Shown piece after piece: positions 51,221 through 58,986 of a DNA stretch of 63,730 nt (position 1 is the first letter of the stretch; each line of letters begins with the position of its first letter). A model generated the notes under the pieces. That model was not told where the DNA came from. It worked only from the letters and a program-made list of their open reading frames with translations, and made no database searches. The stretch comes from Firmicutes bacterium UBA4882 (lineage in GTDB: Bacteria > Bacillota > UBA4882): assembly GCA_002399265.1 (NCBI GenBank), contig DHDG01000031.1, positions 1 to 63,730 on the forward strand, read 5' to 3'. The position numbers and the translations under genes were made by a program.

Positions 51221-51814
51221 ATGAACCGATATCAAGATTTGCGTTATTATGCCGGACGGATGACACAAAACTGGTTATTTAGCGGTGCCTTAGTTGGAAT
51301 GGCGGGAACAGCGCTAAAGTCGTTGTTGGATTCAGTGTTTGTTCGCGCAGGCTTTTCCAACCTCCGAAATTCGGAAATTGCGCGTCGGGCCGTTTTTGGA
51401 AAACCGCAGCTTTCTCCCAGAACGATTATGAACCCGCGTAAAGGTGCGGTTAAGCGTAATGTTGGCACGCTGGCGGCGGAGACAATCGTAGGGGCTTTAG
51501 TAGGTACAGGAATTGCAGCGGCCACAGCTGGCAAAAAGCCGCAACATGGGTTATTAGCCGGAGCAATTATGGGTGCGGGAGTAGGGATCCTGACCTTGGG
51601 AGTGGCCGGCATGCGCCGCACCGGTGTCTTCCAGCGCAATGCCCTGCGGACAGCTGGCAGCGTAATTCTTACGAACAGCATTGTGGGTGCTCTATCAGGA
51701 TTGACTCTGACAAAGGTTGCCAAACCATATGAATTTCCACGTTTGATTCCGAACGCAGCTAATATGCATCAGCAGCCGGATGCAAAGGAAGAAATACCCA
51801 CATTCGTACATTGA
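51221..51814 (+). CDS. Gly/Ala-rich membrane-associated protein of unknown function
   Basis: A 197-residue protein I do not recognise. It has several short Gly/Ala-rich hydrophobic segments (LFSGALVGMAGTALKSLL, TIVGALVGTGIAAATAG, LLAGAIMGAGVGILTLGVAG, SVILTNSIVGALSGLTL), each bounded by basic residues, resembling the glycine-zipper pattern of pore- or membrane-inserting proteins. The ATG at 51221 follows GGGAGGTG at ten bases. It lies between pnp and tepA, in the place where other Firmicutes have ylxY/mlpA. Probably first gene of the tepA transcript. Confidence 0.7.
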   Translation: MNRYQDLRYYAGRMTQNWLFSGALVGMAGTALKSLLDSVFVRAGFSNLRNSEIARRAVFGKPQLSPRTIMNPRKGAVKRNVGTLAAETIVGALVGTGIAAATAGKKPQHGLLAGAIMGAGVGILTLGVAGMRRTGVFQRNALRTAGSVILTNSIVGALSGLTLTKVAKPYEFPRLIPNAANMHQQPDAKEEIPTFVH

Positions 51815-51834
51815 AGTGGCGTGAGTGTAATGAC

Positions 51835-51854
51835 GCGGCCGGTATACCGGCCGC
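51835..51854. repeat. Perfect 20-bp palindrome before tepA
   Basis: GCGGCCGGTATACCGGCCGC reads identically on both strands. No T run follows. It lies 20 bases after the preceding stop and 40 before the tepA start; it may be an operator or a stable RNA stem protecting the mRNA. Confidence 0.6.
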
Positions 51855-51894
51855 TACATGCGCCAATGGCATTTTTATGGGAGGAAGATCGCAA

Positions 51895-52617
51895 TTGACT
51901 CAGCCCGTGCATGGCAAAGAATACCAGGAAGATAAAAGGCAAGTTGCCAAGAATATACGCCAATTCGGCCAGACAGATGTTGCCGATCAGCAGCCGGAGA
52001 TTAGCATCCATACCATCAATATTATCGGACAAATTGAGGGTCATATGGTGCTGCCTCCCAAAAACAAAACCACCAAATATGAACACATTATTCCACAATT
52101 AGTGGCTGTTGAGCAAAATCCAAAAATCAAGGGACTGCTTGTCATCCTAAACACAGTGGGCGGCGATGTCGAGGCAGGGCTGGCCATTGCGGAGATGCTG
52201 GAAAGCATGCGTAAACCTACAGTTTCGTTGGTGTTGGGAGGCGGGCATTCGATCGGCCTTCCAATTGCGTTGGCATGTCGCTATTCAATCGCGGCCGAGA
52301 CCGCCACGATGACCATTCATCCCTTAAGGTTAAGTGGCGGTATGATCATCGGCATCCCGCAGACTTTTGAGTATATGGAGAAAATGCAGGATCGGATTGT
52401 GCGCTTCATCACCAGGCATTCCGCGATTTCGGAGCAGAGATATAAAGAGTTGATGTTTCGTACCGGAGACCTTGTCCGAGATGTCGGATCCATTCTGATG
52501 GGGCGTGAAGCTATGAACGAAGGCTTGATTAACGAAGTCGGGGGACTGGGCACCGCCGTCGCAAAGCTGGAAGAGCTAATCCGGTTAGCGGAGGAATCGC
52601 AAGGAGGATTACAATGA
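51895..52617 (+). CDS. tepA: ClpP-like serine protease TepA
   Basis: A 240-residue protein of the ClpP/crotonase fold (TepA/YmfB) that in Bacillus is a spore-associated protease degrading small acid-soluble proteins. ILNTVGGDVEAGLAIAEML, the nucleophilic Ser in LGGGHSIGLPIAL and the His in TIHPLRLSGG are visible. I start at TTG 51895, seven bases after GGGAGGAAG; the open frame extends upstream through the palindrome but without a ribosome binding site. It overlaps ylzJ by four bases, a coupling typical of spore formers. Confidence 0.9.
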   Translation: MTQPVHGKEYQEDKRQVAKNIRQFGQTDVADQQPEISIHTINIIGQIEGHMVLPPKNKTTKYEHIIPQLVAVEQNPKIKGLLVILNTVGGDVEAGLAIAEMLESMRKPTVSLVLGGGHSIGLPIALACRYSIAAETATMTIHPLRLSGGMIIGIPQTFEYMEKMQDRIVRFITRHSAISEQRYKELMFRTGDLVRDVGSILMGREAMNEGLINEVGGLGTAVAKLEELIRLAEESQGGLQ

Positions 52618-52820
52618 TTCTCTATACAATCGTCCCTTGGGAAGTGATCTTTCAGGATGAGGAGGAGATTCAGCCAACACACCTGATCAATGCCGCAGGG
52701 AGGACGTTTTCGGTGAGGAAAACAGCCGAAGGGGACGTCATTGAACGTCTTCATTCAACGGATCCCAATGATTTTCTCGATCAGCGCTGGAACCCCGGAA
52801 ACCTAATCCTGCGCGATTAA
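52614..52820 (+). CDS. ylzJ: YlzJ-like protein
   Basis: A 68-residue sporulation-locus protein. The N-terminus MILYTIVPWEVIFQ is the family hallmark, and it lies immediately after tepA as in Bacillus. Function unknown. The ATG follows AAGGAGG and overlaps the tepA stop. The C-terminal half (STDPNDFLDQRWNPGNLI) is also family-typical. Confidence 0.88.
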   Translation: MILYTIVPWEVIFQDEEEIQPTHLINAAGRTFSVRKTAEGDVIERLHSTDPNDFLDQRWNPGNLILRD

Positions 52821-52881
52821 GTGAGAGCGGAATACCTGTCGCCTTTCCGCGTAGACTAGATCATGGCGGGGAGGTATTGTG

Positions 52882-53820
52882 ATGCGGGCACTGCTGAGCT
52901 TTGTTTTTGGTGGTTTTCTTTTCTTTGCCGGCATGAAATTGCTGGTATGGTCTTTGCGCCAGTTCAGCGCTAACCGCATTACCAAACATTTATCCAAAGC
53001 CGCCGGTTCTTCCTGGCAGGCCATTTTGAGCGGGACAGTGGCGACCTGCCTGATGCAAAGCAGCAGTCTGATAACGTCCGTAACCGTTGGCATGGTTGAA
53101 GCAGGACTCTGTCCACTGACGAGTGCTATTTATATTACCATGGGAGCGAATCTTGGCAGTACTCTAATCCCGCAAATTTTGGCCAGTAATCTACCCCCGC
53201 TTGAAGTATTTTGTTTCATAACTGCTTTCATATTTGCGGTCTGCAAAAAGAAGCGCCTGGCCGCCCTTGCATCCAGTCTTGGTCTATTGATGGCTGGAAT
53301 GAAAATCATGTCTGTGGCAGCGGCCCCGATCGCGGAACACCCGCTTTTCAGAATCATGCTCATGGCGATGTGCGAAAAACCTTTGCTGGCCATCTTGTTT
53401 GGCGCAATGGGGGCTGCCGCGCTTCAAAGCAGCAGCCTGGTGGTAGCCACGCTGTTGGTAATGGTGCGCTTGCAGGTTGTGCCGCCAGTGATTGCCATTG
53501 CGGTCGCCTTAGGGAGCAATGTAGGGACGTGTGTTACTGCCATGCTGGCGGCGGTCGGCACCGGTAAAGCAGCCAAGACTGTAGCCATCTTTCATCTGGT
53601 TTATAACAGTGCGGGGGTAATACTGATCTATCCATGGCTGGAACCCTTTGCAGGTTTAATGGCATGGACTGCTGCCGATATTGCGCGTCAAGTAGCCAAC
53701 GCCCATACAGCTTTCAACCTCTTTTCCATTCTGGCTGCCTGGCCTTTTATTCCATTAATCTTTAATCCCAAAAAAGGTACATTGCAGGCTGTGGCGAACA
53801 ATATTGGATTGAAGCATTGA
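52882..53820 (+). CDS. Na/Pi-cotransporter (NptA/PhoU-lacking) family membrane protein
   Basis: A 313-residue inner-membrane protein of the Na/Pi cotransporter family, with the inverted-repeat hallmark: LMQSSSLITSVTVGMVEAG with TMGANLGST in the first half and LQSSSLVVATLLVMV with LGSNVGTC in the second. QSSS repeats form the phosphate/sodium site. It lacks the C-terminal PhoU-like domain of the longer members. ATG 52882 follows GGGGAGG at seven bases. It stands between ylzJ and uppP, 22 bases before the latter. Confidence 0.88.
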   Translation: MRALLSFVFGGFLFFAGMKLLVWSLRQFSANRITKHLSKAAGSSWQAILSGTVATCLMQSSSLITSVTVGMVEAGLCPLTSAIYITMGANLGSTLIPQILASNLPPLEVFCFITAFIFAVCKKKRLAALASSLGLLMAGMKIMSVAAAPIAEHPLFRIMLMAMCEKPLLAILFGAMGAAALQSSSLVVATLLVMVRLQVVPPVIAIAVALGSNVGTCVTAMLAAVGTGKAAKTVAIFHLVYNSAGVILIYPWLEPFAGLMAWTAADIARQVANAHTAFNLFSILAAWPFIPLIFNPKKGTLQAVANNIGLKH

Positions 53821-53842
53821 AACATTTGTGGAGGCGAATCCG

Positions 53843-54652
53843 ATGGCTTGGTGGCACGCGCTTATTTTGGGGATAGTCCAAGGCTTGGCCGAATTTTTAC
53901 CCATCAGCAGTTCTGGACATTTGGTGATCTTTCGTTCGGTTTTTAGTCTTGATGAAATCGGCCTGGCTTTTGACACTTTGCTGCATCTAGGTACCTTGGC
54001 AGCAGTCCTGTTTTATTTCCGCAACGACATTATTCCTTTGCTCAAAGCATTTTTCTCATTAATCGGCAGAGTGTTTCGCAAGAACCAGAGCGCGTTGTCC
54101 GAGCACGAGCGTTTGGTCGGAATGGTCCTGATCGGAACGATTCCTGCTGGAGCAGCCGGCTTTTTCTTGGAGCCATTCTTGGCCGACCTGTTTAAAGCCC
54201 CCAAATTAGTAGGCTATGCGCTCTGGATTACCGCCGGAATCATGTGGTGGGCCCATTCCGGCGGAAATAAAAGCGGCACTACGGCTACCATGAACTGGCA
54301 GAAAGCGCTATTTATCGGAATTGCGCAGGCGATTGCAATTTTGCCGGGCATTTCGCGAGCCGGGATGACAATCTTTGCCGGGATTCTGATGGGGTTGAGC
54401 CGCGTCGAAGCGGCCAAATTTTCTTTTTTGTTGTCCATTCCAGTAATACTGGGCGCTGGTATTACTCAGGTGCCTGACTTGATTGCTTCCGCTGGCGGCA
54501 TTCAGGGCATTTATTTGCTGGGGATGGTCACGGCTGCGTTTTCGGGTTTTGCGGCAATCAAAGGAATGCTGCGTTATGTAAATAAAAAAGGTTATGCGGG
54601 ATTTGCCATATACTGCGCGATCGTTGGCACTCTTGTGGTGATTCTGTTTTAG
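53843..54652 (+). CDS. uppP: Undecaprenyl-diphosphatase
   Basis: Membrane enzyme (BacA family) that recycles the lipid carrier of cell-wall synthesis, releasing phosphate. 269 residues with about eight helices. Signatures: GIVQGLAEFLPISSSGHL (the E/Q-rich motif) and LPGISRAGMTIFAGILMGLSR with its catalytic serine and arginine. ATG 53843 follows GGAGGCG. Co-located with the Na/Pi-type transporter, perhaps taking up or exporting phosphate. Confidence 0.95.
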   Translation: MAWWHALILGIVQGLAEFLPISSSGHLVIFRSVFSLDEIGLAFDTLLHLGTLAAVLFYFRNDIIPLLKAFFSLIGRVFRKNQSALSEHERLVGMVLIGTIPAGAAGFFLEPFLADLFKAPKLVGYALWITAGIMWWAHSGGNKSGTTATMNWQKALFIGIAQAIAILPGISRAGMTIFAGILMGLSRVEAAKFSFLLSIPVILGAGITQVPDLIASAGGIQGIYLLGMVTAAFSGFAAIKGMLRYVNKKGYAGFAIYCAIVGTLVVILF

Positions 54653-54795
54653 TCAAGGTCATGAATGCTACTGAGATTTCGATGCTCTTTGCCAGACAAG
54701 CCGCCCTAAACAGGCAGGAAAAGCTGACGTTCTTTAAGAATTAATATTAATGGAAAAACCTCTTTTGAACCTAAAAATAGAAGGTGCTGACAATC

Positions 54796-57018
54796 ATGCC
54801 CCGAGCAAAATCCACTCCTAAAGGCACAGCGGCAGATGAAACGGCTGCTGAAAGAAGATTTGAGATTCTGGGCGTTGTTATTCTTACGCTGAGCATTTTG
54901 ATTTTGCTGAGCCTGGTGTTAACTGACCCAGGCATGTTTGGCATAGTTGCCAGAGAAGCTCTTTGGTCATCTTTTGGCAAGATCGGTGCGTTTTTTATTC
55001 CCGCTGCGCTGGTGTATGTGGGATGGCAGCTTTTGTGGGGACAGCCTGACCGAAGTTTGGTGCGCAAAATGCTGGCTTTGCTACTTACGGGTCTTGTTTT
55101 TTGGGCGACAATCGCGTTTTTTGAAAATCCGGACTCTGCTACTGAAGCAACGAATTCGGGTTTTGTTGGTAGTAGTCTCTATCTGTTCAGCGCTTCTCTG
55201 CTATCCCGTATAGGAACTGCGGTGGCTTTGTTTGCTGCTGCATTAATAGCACTAATACTTTTGATGGATCAGTCTTTGGTAGCCTTGATCGGTTCCCTTC
55301 CACAGAGGGTTCGGAATTACGCTGATAAAATGGCTGCCGAACAGGGGTATTCTCCTTCAGGGCCAACTCTGAAAATCGGACAGCAACCTGTCAATTCTGC
55401 CAACAGTCGTGATCGGAACCATATCATCCGACAACTTGCTGAGGCCGGTAAAGAAAACGCTGGCGCTGACAGTGGGCCGTCTAGCAATTGGGAGAATCCG
55501 CAGCCGCCAAAATCGCAATTACAGCCGCCCAAATCACGTAATACAAATAAAGAGAACGACCGTTCAGCCAAGCCCAGTCAGCAGCTTCCGCTCAATATGA
55601 CGCCGGGACGTTATGCAATGCCCACTTTGGGTTTACTTGATCCAACAGTGATGCGGCCCAGGAAACCAGGCAAAGTGGCTGCCCAGGCAAAACAGCTGGA
55701 AGAAACATTGGCGAGCTTCGGCATTAGCGCCCGGGTAATAGAGATCCACTCCGGACCTGCCATTACCCGCTATGACATACAACCGGCAGCTGGGGTAAAA
55801 GTCAGCAAAATTGTGGCATTGGCCGATGATCTATCGTTGGCGCTGGCTGCCAGGGGATTGCGAATTGAAGCGCCAATTCCAGGTAAAGCAGCGGTCGGTA
55901 TTGAAGTACCGAACAATGAGATTGCAATTGTGACTATGCGGGAAGCTTTTGAAAGTCCCGAATTCCAAAACGCAACCGGACGGCTGAAAGTCGTGCTAGG
56001 TAAAGACATTGCCGGGGCAGCTGTTGTGACAGAACTGCCCAAATTGCCGCATTTGCTGGTAGCTGGCGCGACCGGGTCAGGTAAAAGCGTCTGTATCAAT
56101 ACCATCCTGGCAAGTATTCTATTCACATCCACGCCAGAACAAGTCAAACTCGTCCTGATTGATCCCAAGCGCGTGGAGCTTTCAACATACAATGACATAC
56201 CGCATCTGTTGGCACCGGTCGTAACAGAGCCCAAAAAAGCGGCTGCGGTGCTCAAATGCATCGTCAGTGAAATGGAGAATCGCTATAAGGTCTTTGCTGC
56301 GGCTGGCGCCCGTGACATTGAGCGCTATAATGCTATTGTAGCCCCCGAAGGCATTCTGCCGTCGATCGTGGTTGTCATTGATGAACTGGCCGATCTGATG
56401 ATGGTTGCTCCGGCGGATGTTGAGGATGCGATCTGCCGTTTGGCCCAAATGGCGCGGGCAACAGGAATCCATCTTGTCATTGCAACACAGAGGCCCTCCG
56501 TTGATGTAATTACCGGTCTGATTAAGGCTAATATTCCTTCCCGGATCGCTTTTGCGGTATCGTCGCAGATTGACTCCCGTACTATTCTGGACTCTGCCGG
56601 GGCGGAAAAGCTCCTTGGCCGTGGAGATATGCTTTTTGCGCCGGTCGGGATGCTAAAACCCTTACGTGTACAGGGAGCATACATCTCGGATCGCGAAATC
56701 GAACGACTCACCAATTACTGGAAAAACCAGGGCAAGCCGGATTATAACGAGAACTTGGTTAATGCCAAGGCCGAGGAACGCTCAGTCGAAGGTGAACTGG
56801 ACGAATTATTTTATGACGCAGTGCGCGTGGTAGTGGATGCTGGACAAGCTTCGGCTTCACTGCTGCAGCGAAAACTGCGAGTCGGTTACAGCAGGGCGGG
56901 ACGCTTGATTGACGAGATGGAGTCACGAGGCCTGATTGGTGCTGCCGATGGCAGCAAAGCACGTGAAGTCTATATTACCGGACGGCAGTTGGAGGAAATG
57001 ATTAGCCGGGGGAAATGA
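54796..57018 (+). CDS. spoIIIE: DNA translocase FtsK/SpoIIIE
   Basis: Pumps DNA across a closing septum, including into the forespore. Four N-terminal membrane helices (first about residues 27-46, last about 134-155) are followed by a disordered linker (residues 180-270, with the near-repeat QPPKSQLQPPKS), the FtsK alpha/beta domain and the P-loop GATGSGKSVCINT near residue 423, then the ATPase motif DELADLMMVAPADVE. The gamma domain (LLQRKLRVGYSRAGRLIDEMESRG) ends the protein. 740 residues. The start is ATG 54796 with AGAAGGTG about ten bases upstream; GTG 54784 is an alternative. Its place after tepA-ylzJ argues for the SpoIIIE type. Confidence 0.93.
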   Translation: MPRAKSTPKGTAADETAAERRFEILGVVILTLSILILLSLVLTDPGMFGIVAREALWSSFGKIGAFFIPAALVYVGWQLLWGQPDRSLVRKMLALLLTGLVFWATIAFFENPDSATEATNSGFVGSSLYLFSASLLSRIGTAVALFAAALIALILLMDQSLVALIGSLPQRVRNYADKMAAEQGYSPSGPTLKIGQQPVNSANSRDRNHIIRQLAEAGKENAGADSGPSSNWENPQPPKSQLQPPKSRNTNKENDRSAKPSQQLPLNMTPGRYAMPTLGLLDPTVMRPRKPGKVAAQAKQLEETLASFGISARVIEIHSGPAITRYDIQPAAGVKVSKIVALADDLSLALAARGLRIEAPIPGKAAVGIEVPNNEIAIVTMREAFESPEFQNATGRLKVVLGKDIAGAAVVTELPKLPHLLVAGATGSGKSVCINTILASILFTSTPEQVKLVLIDPKRVELSTYNDIPHLLAPVVTEPKKAAAVLKCIVSEMENRYKVFAAAGARDIERYNAIVAPEGILPSIVVVIDELADLMMVAPADVEDAICRLAQMARATGIHLVIATQRPSVDVITGLIKANIPSRIAFAVSSQIDSRTILDSAGAEKLLGRGDMLFAPVGMLKPLRVQGAYISDREIERLTNYWKNQGKPDYNENLVNAKAEERSVEGELDELFYDAVRVVVDAGQASASLLQRKLRVGYSRAGRLIDEMESRGLIGAADGSKAREVYITGRQLEEMISRGK

Positions 57019-57037
57019 GAGCGGAGGAAAAAAACAG

Positions 57038-58189
57038 ATGTATTTTCGCAGAAGCCGCCAATTGATGGTCCTTTTCGCCTTGTTGTCTTTGTCATTGCCG
57101 TTGCTTTTGTCTGGCTGCCGGAACCCCGATGACTCTGCCGCTGATCACGTACAAGGACGCGTTGCCTTGATAATAAAGCCCGCCGATCGGTCCGGCGATG
57201 CGATGTCGGCCCGATTGCTGCGGTCTGATGCTTTCAAAAATCTGCACGTAGTGACAGCCATACCCGGGTTACCGGCAGAGGAACAGTTGCGTCTTTTATC
57301 AGAGGAAGGTTATCTGATGATTGTGGCTTCCTCCCCTGATTTTGCGCTGGATGTAACCATTGTGGCGCCTGACTTTCCGGAGACAGTCTATGTAATTTTC
57401 GGTGCGATTGTCGAGGGAGATAATGTCGCATCTGTGCTACCGGATTATACGGAAAGCCTAAAGAAAGCCGGAGTGCTGGCGGCGCTGGCAGCTGACTATT
57501 TGCCGCTCGCAGATGTTCAGCAGCATCAGCCACAAAAGACGGTTTCATTTATTACTACGGCCGCCAACCCCGGGCGTAATGAATGGGAGCAAGCCTTTGC
57601 TGAAGGCGTGGCACGTGTACGTAAACCGGTCAGCGTAATATCAGGTGCTACCGCTCAGACAGGAAACCGCGGACAGAGAAGCAATCTGGATCAGCTGATC
57701 AATAAAGCGCTGCAGCAGAATGCTTATCTGATCTGCATTGATGGCAACATCACTATGGATCAGATGTCTGAAAGATTGGGCGAGCGCAACACTTATGTGA
57801 TCGGCATTGAACATGATATTTCCGTTCTGGTGCCTGGTAAAGTCGTCACTTCGGTCATCGCTTTTCCAGAGTTGATCCTGCTGCCTATTCTAGAGGACGC
57901 CCGGCAAAAGAAGTTTATAGGCGCGGTCCTCACTCCTTCGGATAAAACCGGAGGCGTAGGCTTTACCAATCTTCACGGGCTGACAATCAGCGAGGAAGAA
58001 TTTCTGAAAAAAAGCGACAACGAGCAGCAGCAGCAACAACCAGATACCAAGTCAATTCGAGAATTGAATTATATGAAGATGACGCAAGTCTTGAATTTAA
58101 GAAAGACTTTACCTTGGAATATTGAGGAGCTTCTCGAAGAACAGCTTGGTACCAAAGATGATCAATTGGCTCTGCCAGAAGTACGTTAA
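57038..58189 (+). CDS. BMP-family (basic membrane protein) lipoprotein, solitary
   Basis: A 383-residue lipoprotein with the lipobox LLLSGC near residues 23-28 and a periplasmic-binding-protein fold of the BMP/Med type: GYLMIVASSPDFALDV, FPETVYVIFGAI, DGNITMDQ and VIGIEHDIS. BMP proteins usually bind nucleosides for an ABC transporter, but none of the ATPase or permease genes is near. The distal part has a poly-Gln stretch and a Lys/Glu-rich tail (residues 325-383) not usual for the family. In Bacillus relatives a complete BMP-ABC transporter lies beyond spoIIIE, so this may be a relict or a repurposed receptor. The ATG follows GCGGAGG. Confidence 0.82.
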   Translation: MYFRRSRQLMVLFALLSLSLPLLLSGCRNPDDSAADHVQGRVALIIKPADRSGDAMSARLLRSDAFKNLHVVTAIPGLPAEEQLRLLSEEGYLMIVASSPDFALDVTIVAPDFPETVYVIFGAIVEGDNVASVLPDYTESLKKAGVLAALAADYLPLADVQQHQPQKTVSFITTAANPGRNEWEQAFAEGVARVRKPVSVISGATAQTGNRGQRSNLDQLINKALQQNAYLICIDGNITMDQMSERLGERNTYVIGIEHDISVLVPGKVVTSVIAFPELILLPILEDARQKKFIGAVLTPSDKTGGVGFTNLHGLTISEEEFLKKSDNEQQQQQPDTKSIRELNYMKMTQVLNLRKTLPWNIEELLEEQLGTKDDQLALPEVR

Positions 58190-58209
58190 GTGAAGGTGAG
58201 GTGATATTG

Positions 58210-58986
58210 GTGAGTTCTCTAGGCGCTTATTTAAAATCATGCCGGGAAGAAAAAGGGTTGAGCCTGCAAAAGATACAGGAAGATACCAAGATACGGCTGA
58301 AATACCTTGAAGCGATCGAAGCGGATCGTCTGGAGATCCTCCCTGGCGAAGTTTACATTCGCGGTTTTTTGAGAACCTATGCTACCGCCGTGGGCTTGAA
58401 TGAGGATCAAGTAATAGCACGGTATGAAAAAACGTTGCGCAGTCATACGCCAGAGACTGAGGTTACCGCCAATGAACCGACCATCATCACCACAAAGAAT
58501 CTTCCTGGCACTTCCGAAAAAATCTCCGTTTTTCATTCCAATAAGCGGTTTTATATTTATGGTTTCGGGGCAATGATCATATTTGCGCTCCTAATTGTTC
58601 CGCTGCTTTGGCGGATGCGCAGTGACGCCTCGACAAGAGCCGTTGATGGTGCCGCTGGAGAAGAAAACGCTCTTGTTATTTCAAATGACAGCAATAGTGG
58701 CGTTAATTCTGAGCATGGCGCAGCTGAACCAGGCTATAGATCCGGTTTGAAAACCATCGCATTGTCTGTGCACTCCGAGTGCTGGGTCGATGTGCGAATC
58801 AACGGAGCTTTTTTTGAGCAACGTACCTTGCAGCCCGGCGAGATGCCGCAGTGGTCGGGGAGCAATGTGGAGATCATTCTGGGTAATGCCGGCGGCGTAA
58901 CGCTATTCGAAGATGGGCAAAACAAAGGTATACCCGGGAGAGAAAGCCAGCGGTTGGAATTGAGGTTTACAGTTGATGACGAGTGA
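58210..58986 (+). CDS. RodZ-like cytoskeletal/HTH membrane protein
   Basis: A 258-residue bitopic protein: N-terminal RodZ-type helix-turn-helix (residues 1-85: LGAYLKSCREEKGLSLQKIQEDTKIRLKYLEAIE, LPGEVYIRGFLRTYA), one membrane helix (about 115-137) and an extracytoplasmic DUF4115 domain (SVHSECWVDVRINGAFFEQRTLQPG). RodZ links MreB to wall synthesis. I start at GTG 58210, eight bases after AAGGTGAGG. Its end overlaps the ygiQ gene by about 11 bases. Confidence 0.88.
   Translation: MSSLGAYLKSCREEKGLSLQKIQEDTKIRLKYLEAIEADRLEILPGEVYIRGFLRTYATAVGLNEDQVIARYEKTLRSHTPETEVTANEPTIITTKNLPGTSEKISVFHSNKRFYIYGFGAMIIFALLIVPLLWRMRSDASTRAVDGAAGEENALVISNDSNSGVNSEHGAAEPGYRSGLKTIALSVHSECWVDVRINGAFFEQRTLQPGEMPQWSGSNVEIILGNAGGVTLFEDGQNKGIPGRESQRLELRFTVDDE

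Noticed and set aside
50150..51268. 372-codon frame antisense to pnp
   Set aside because: Follows the reverse complement of a perfect PNPase gene; no ribosome binding site or known motif.
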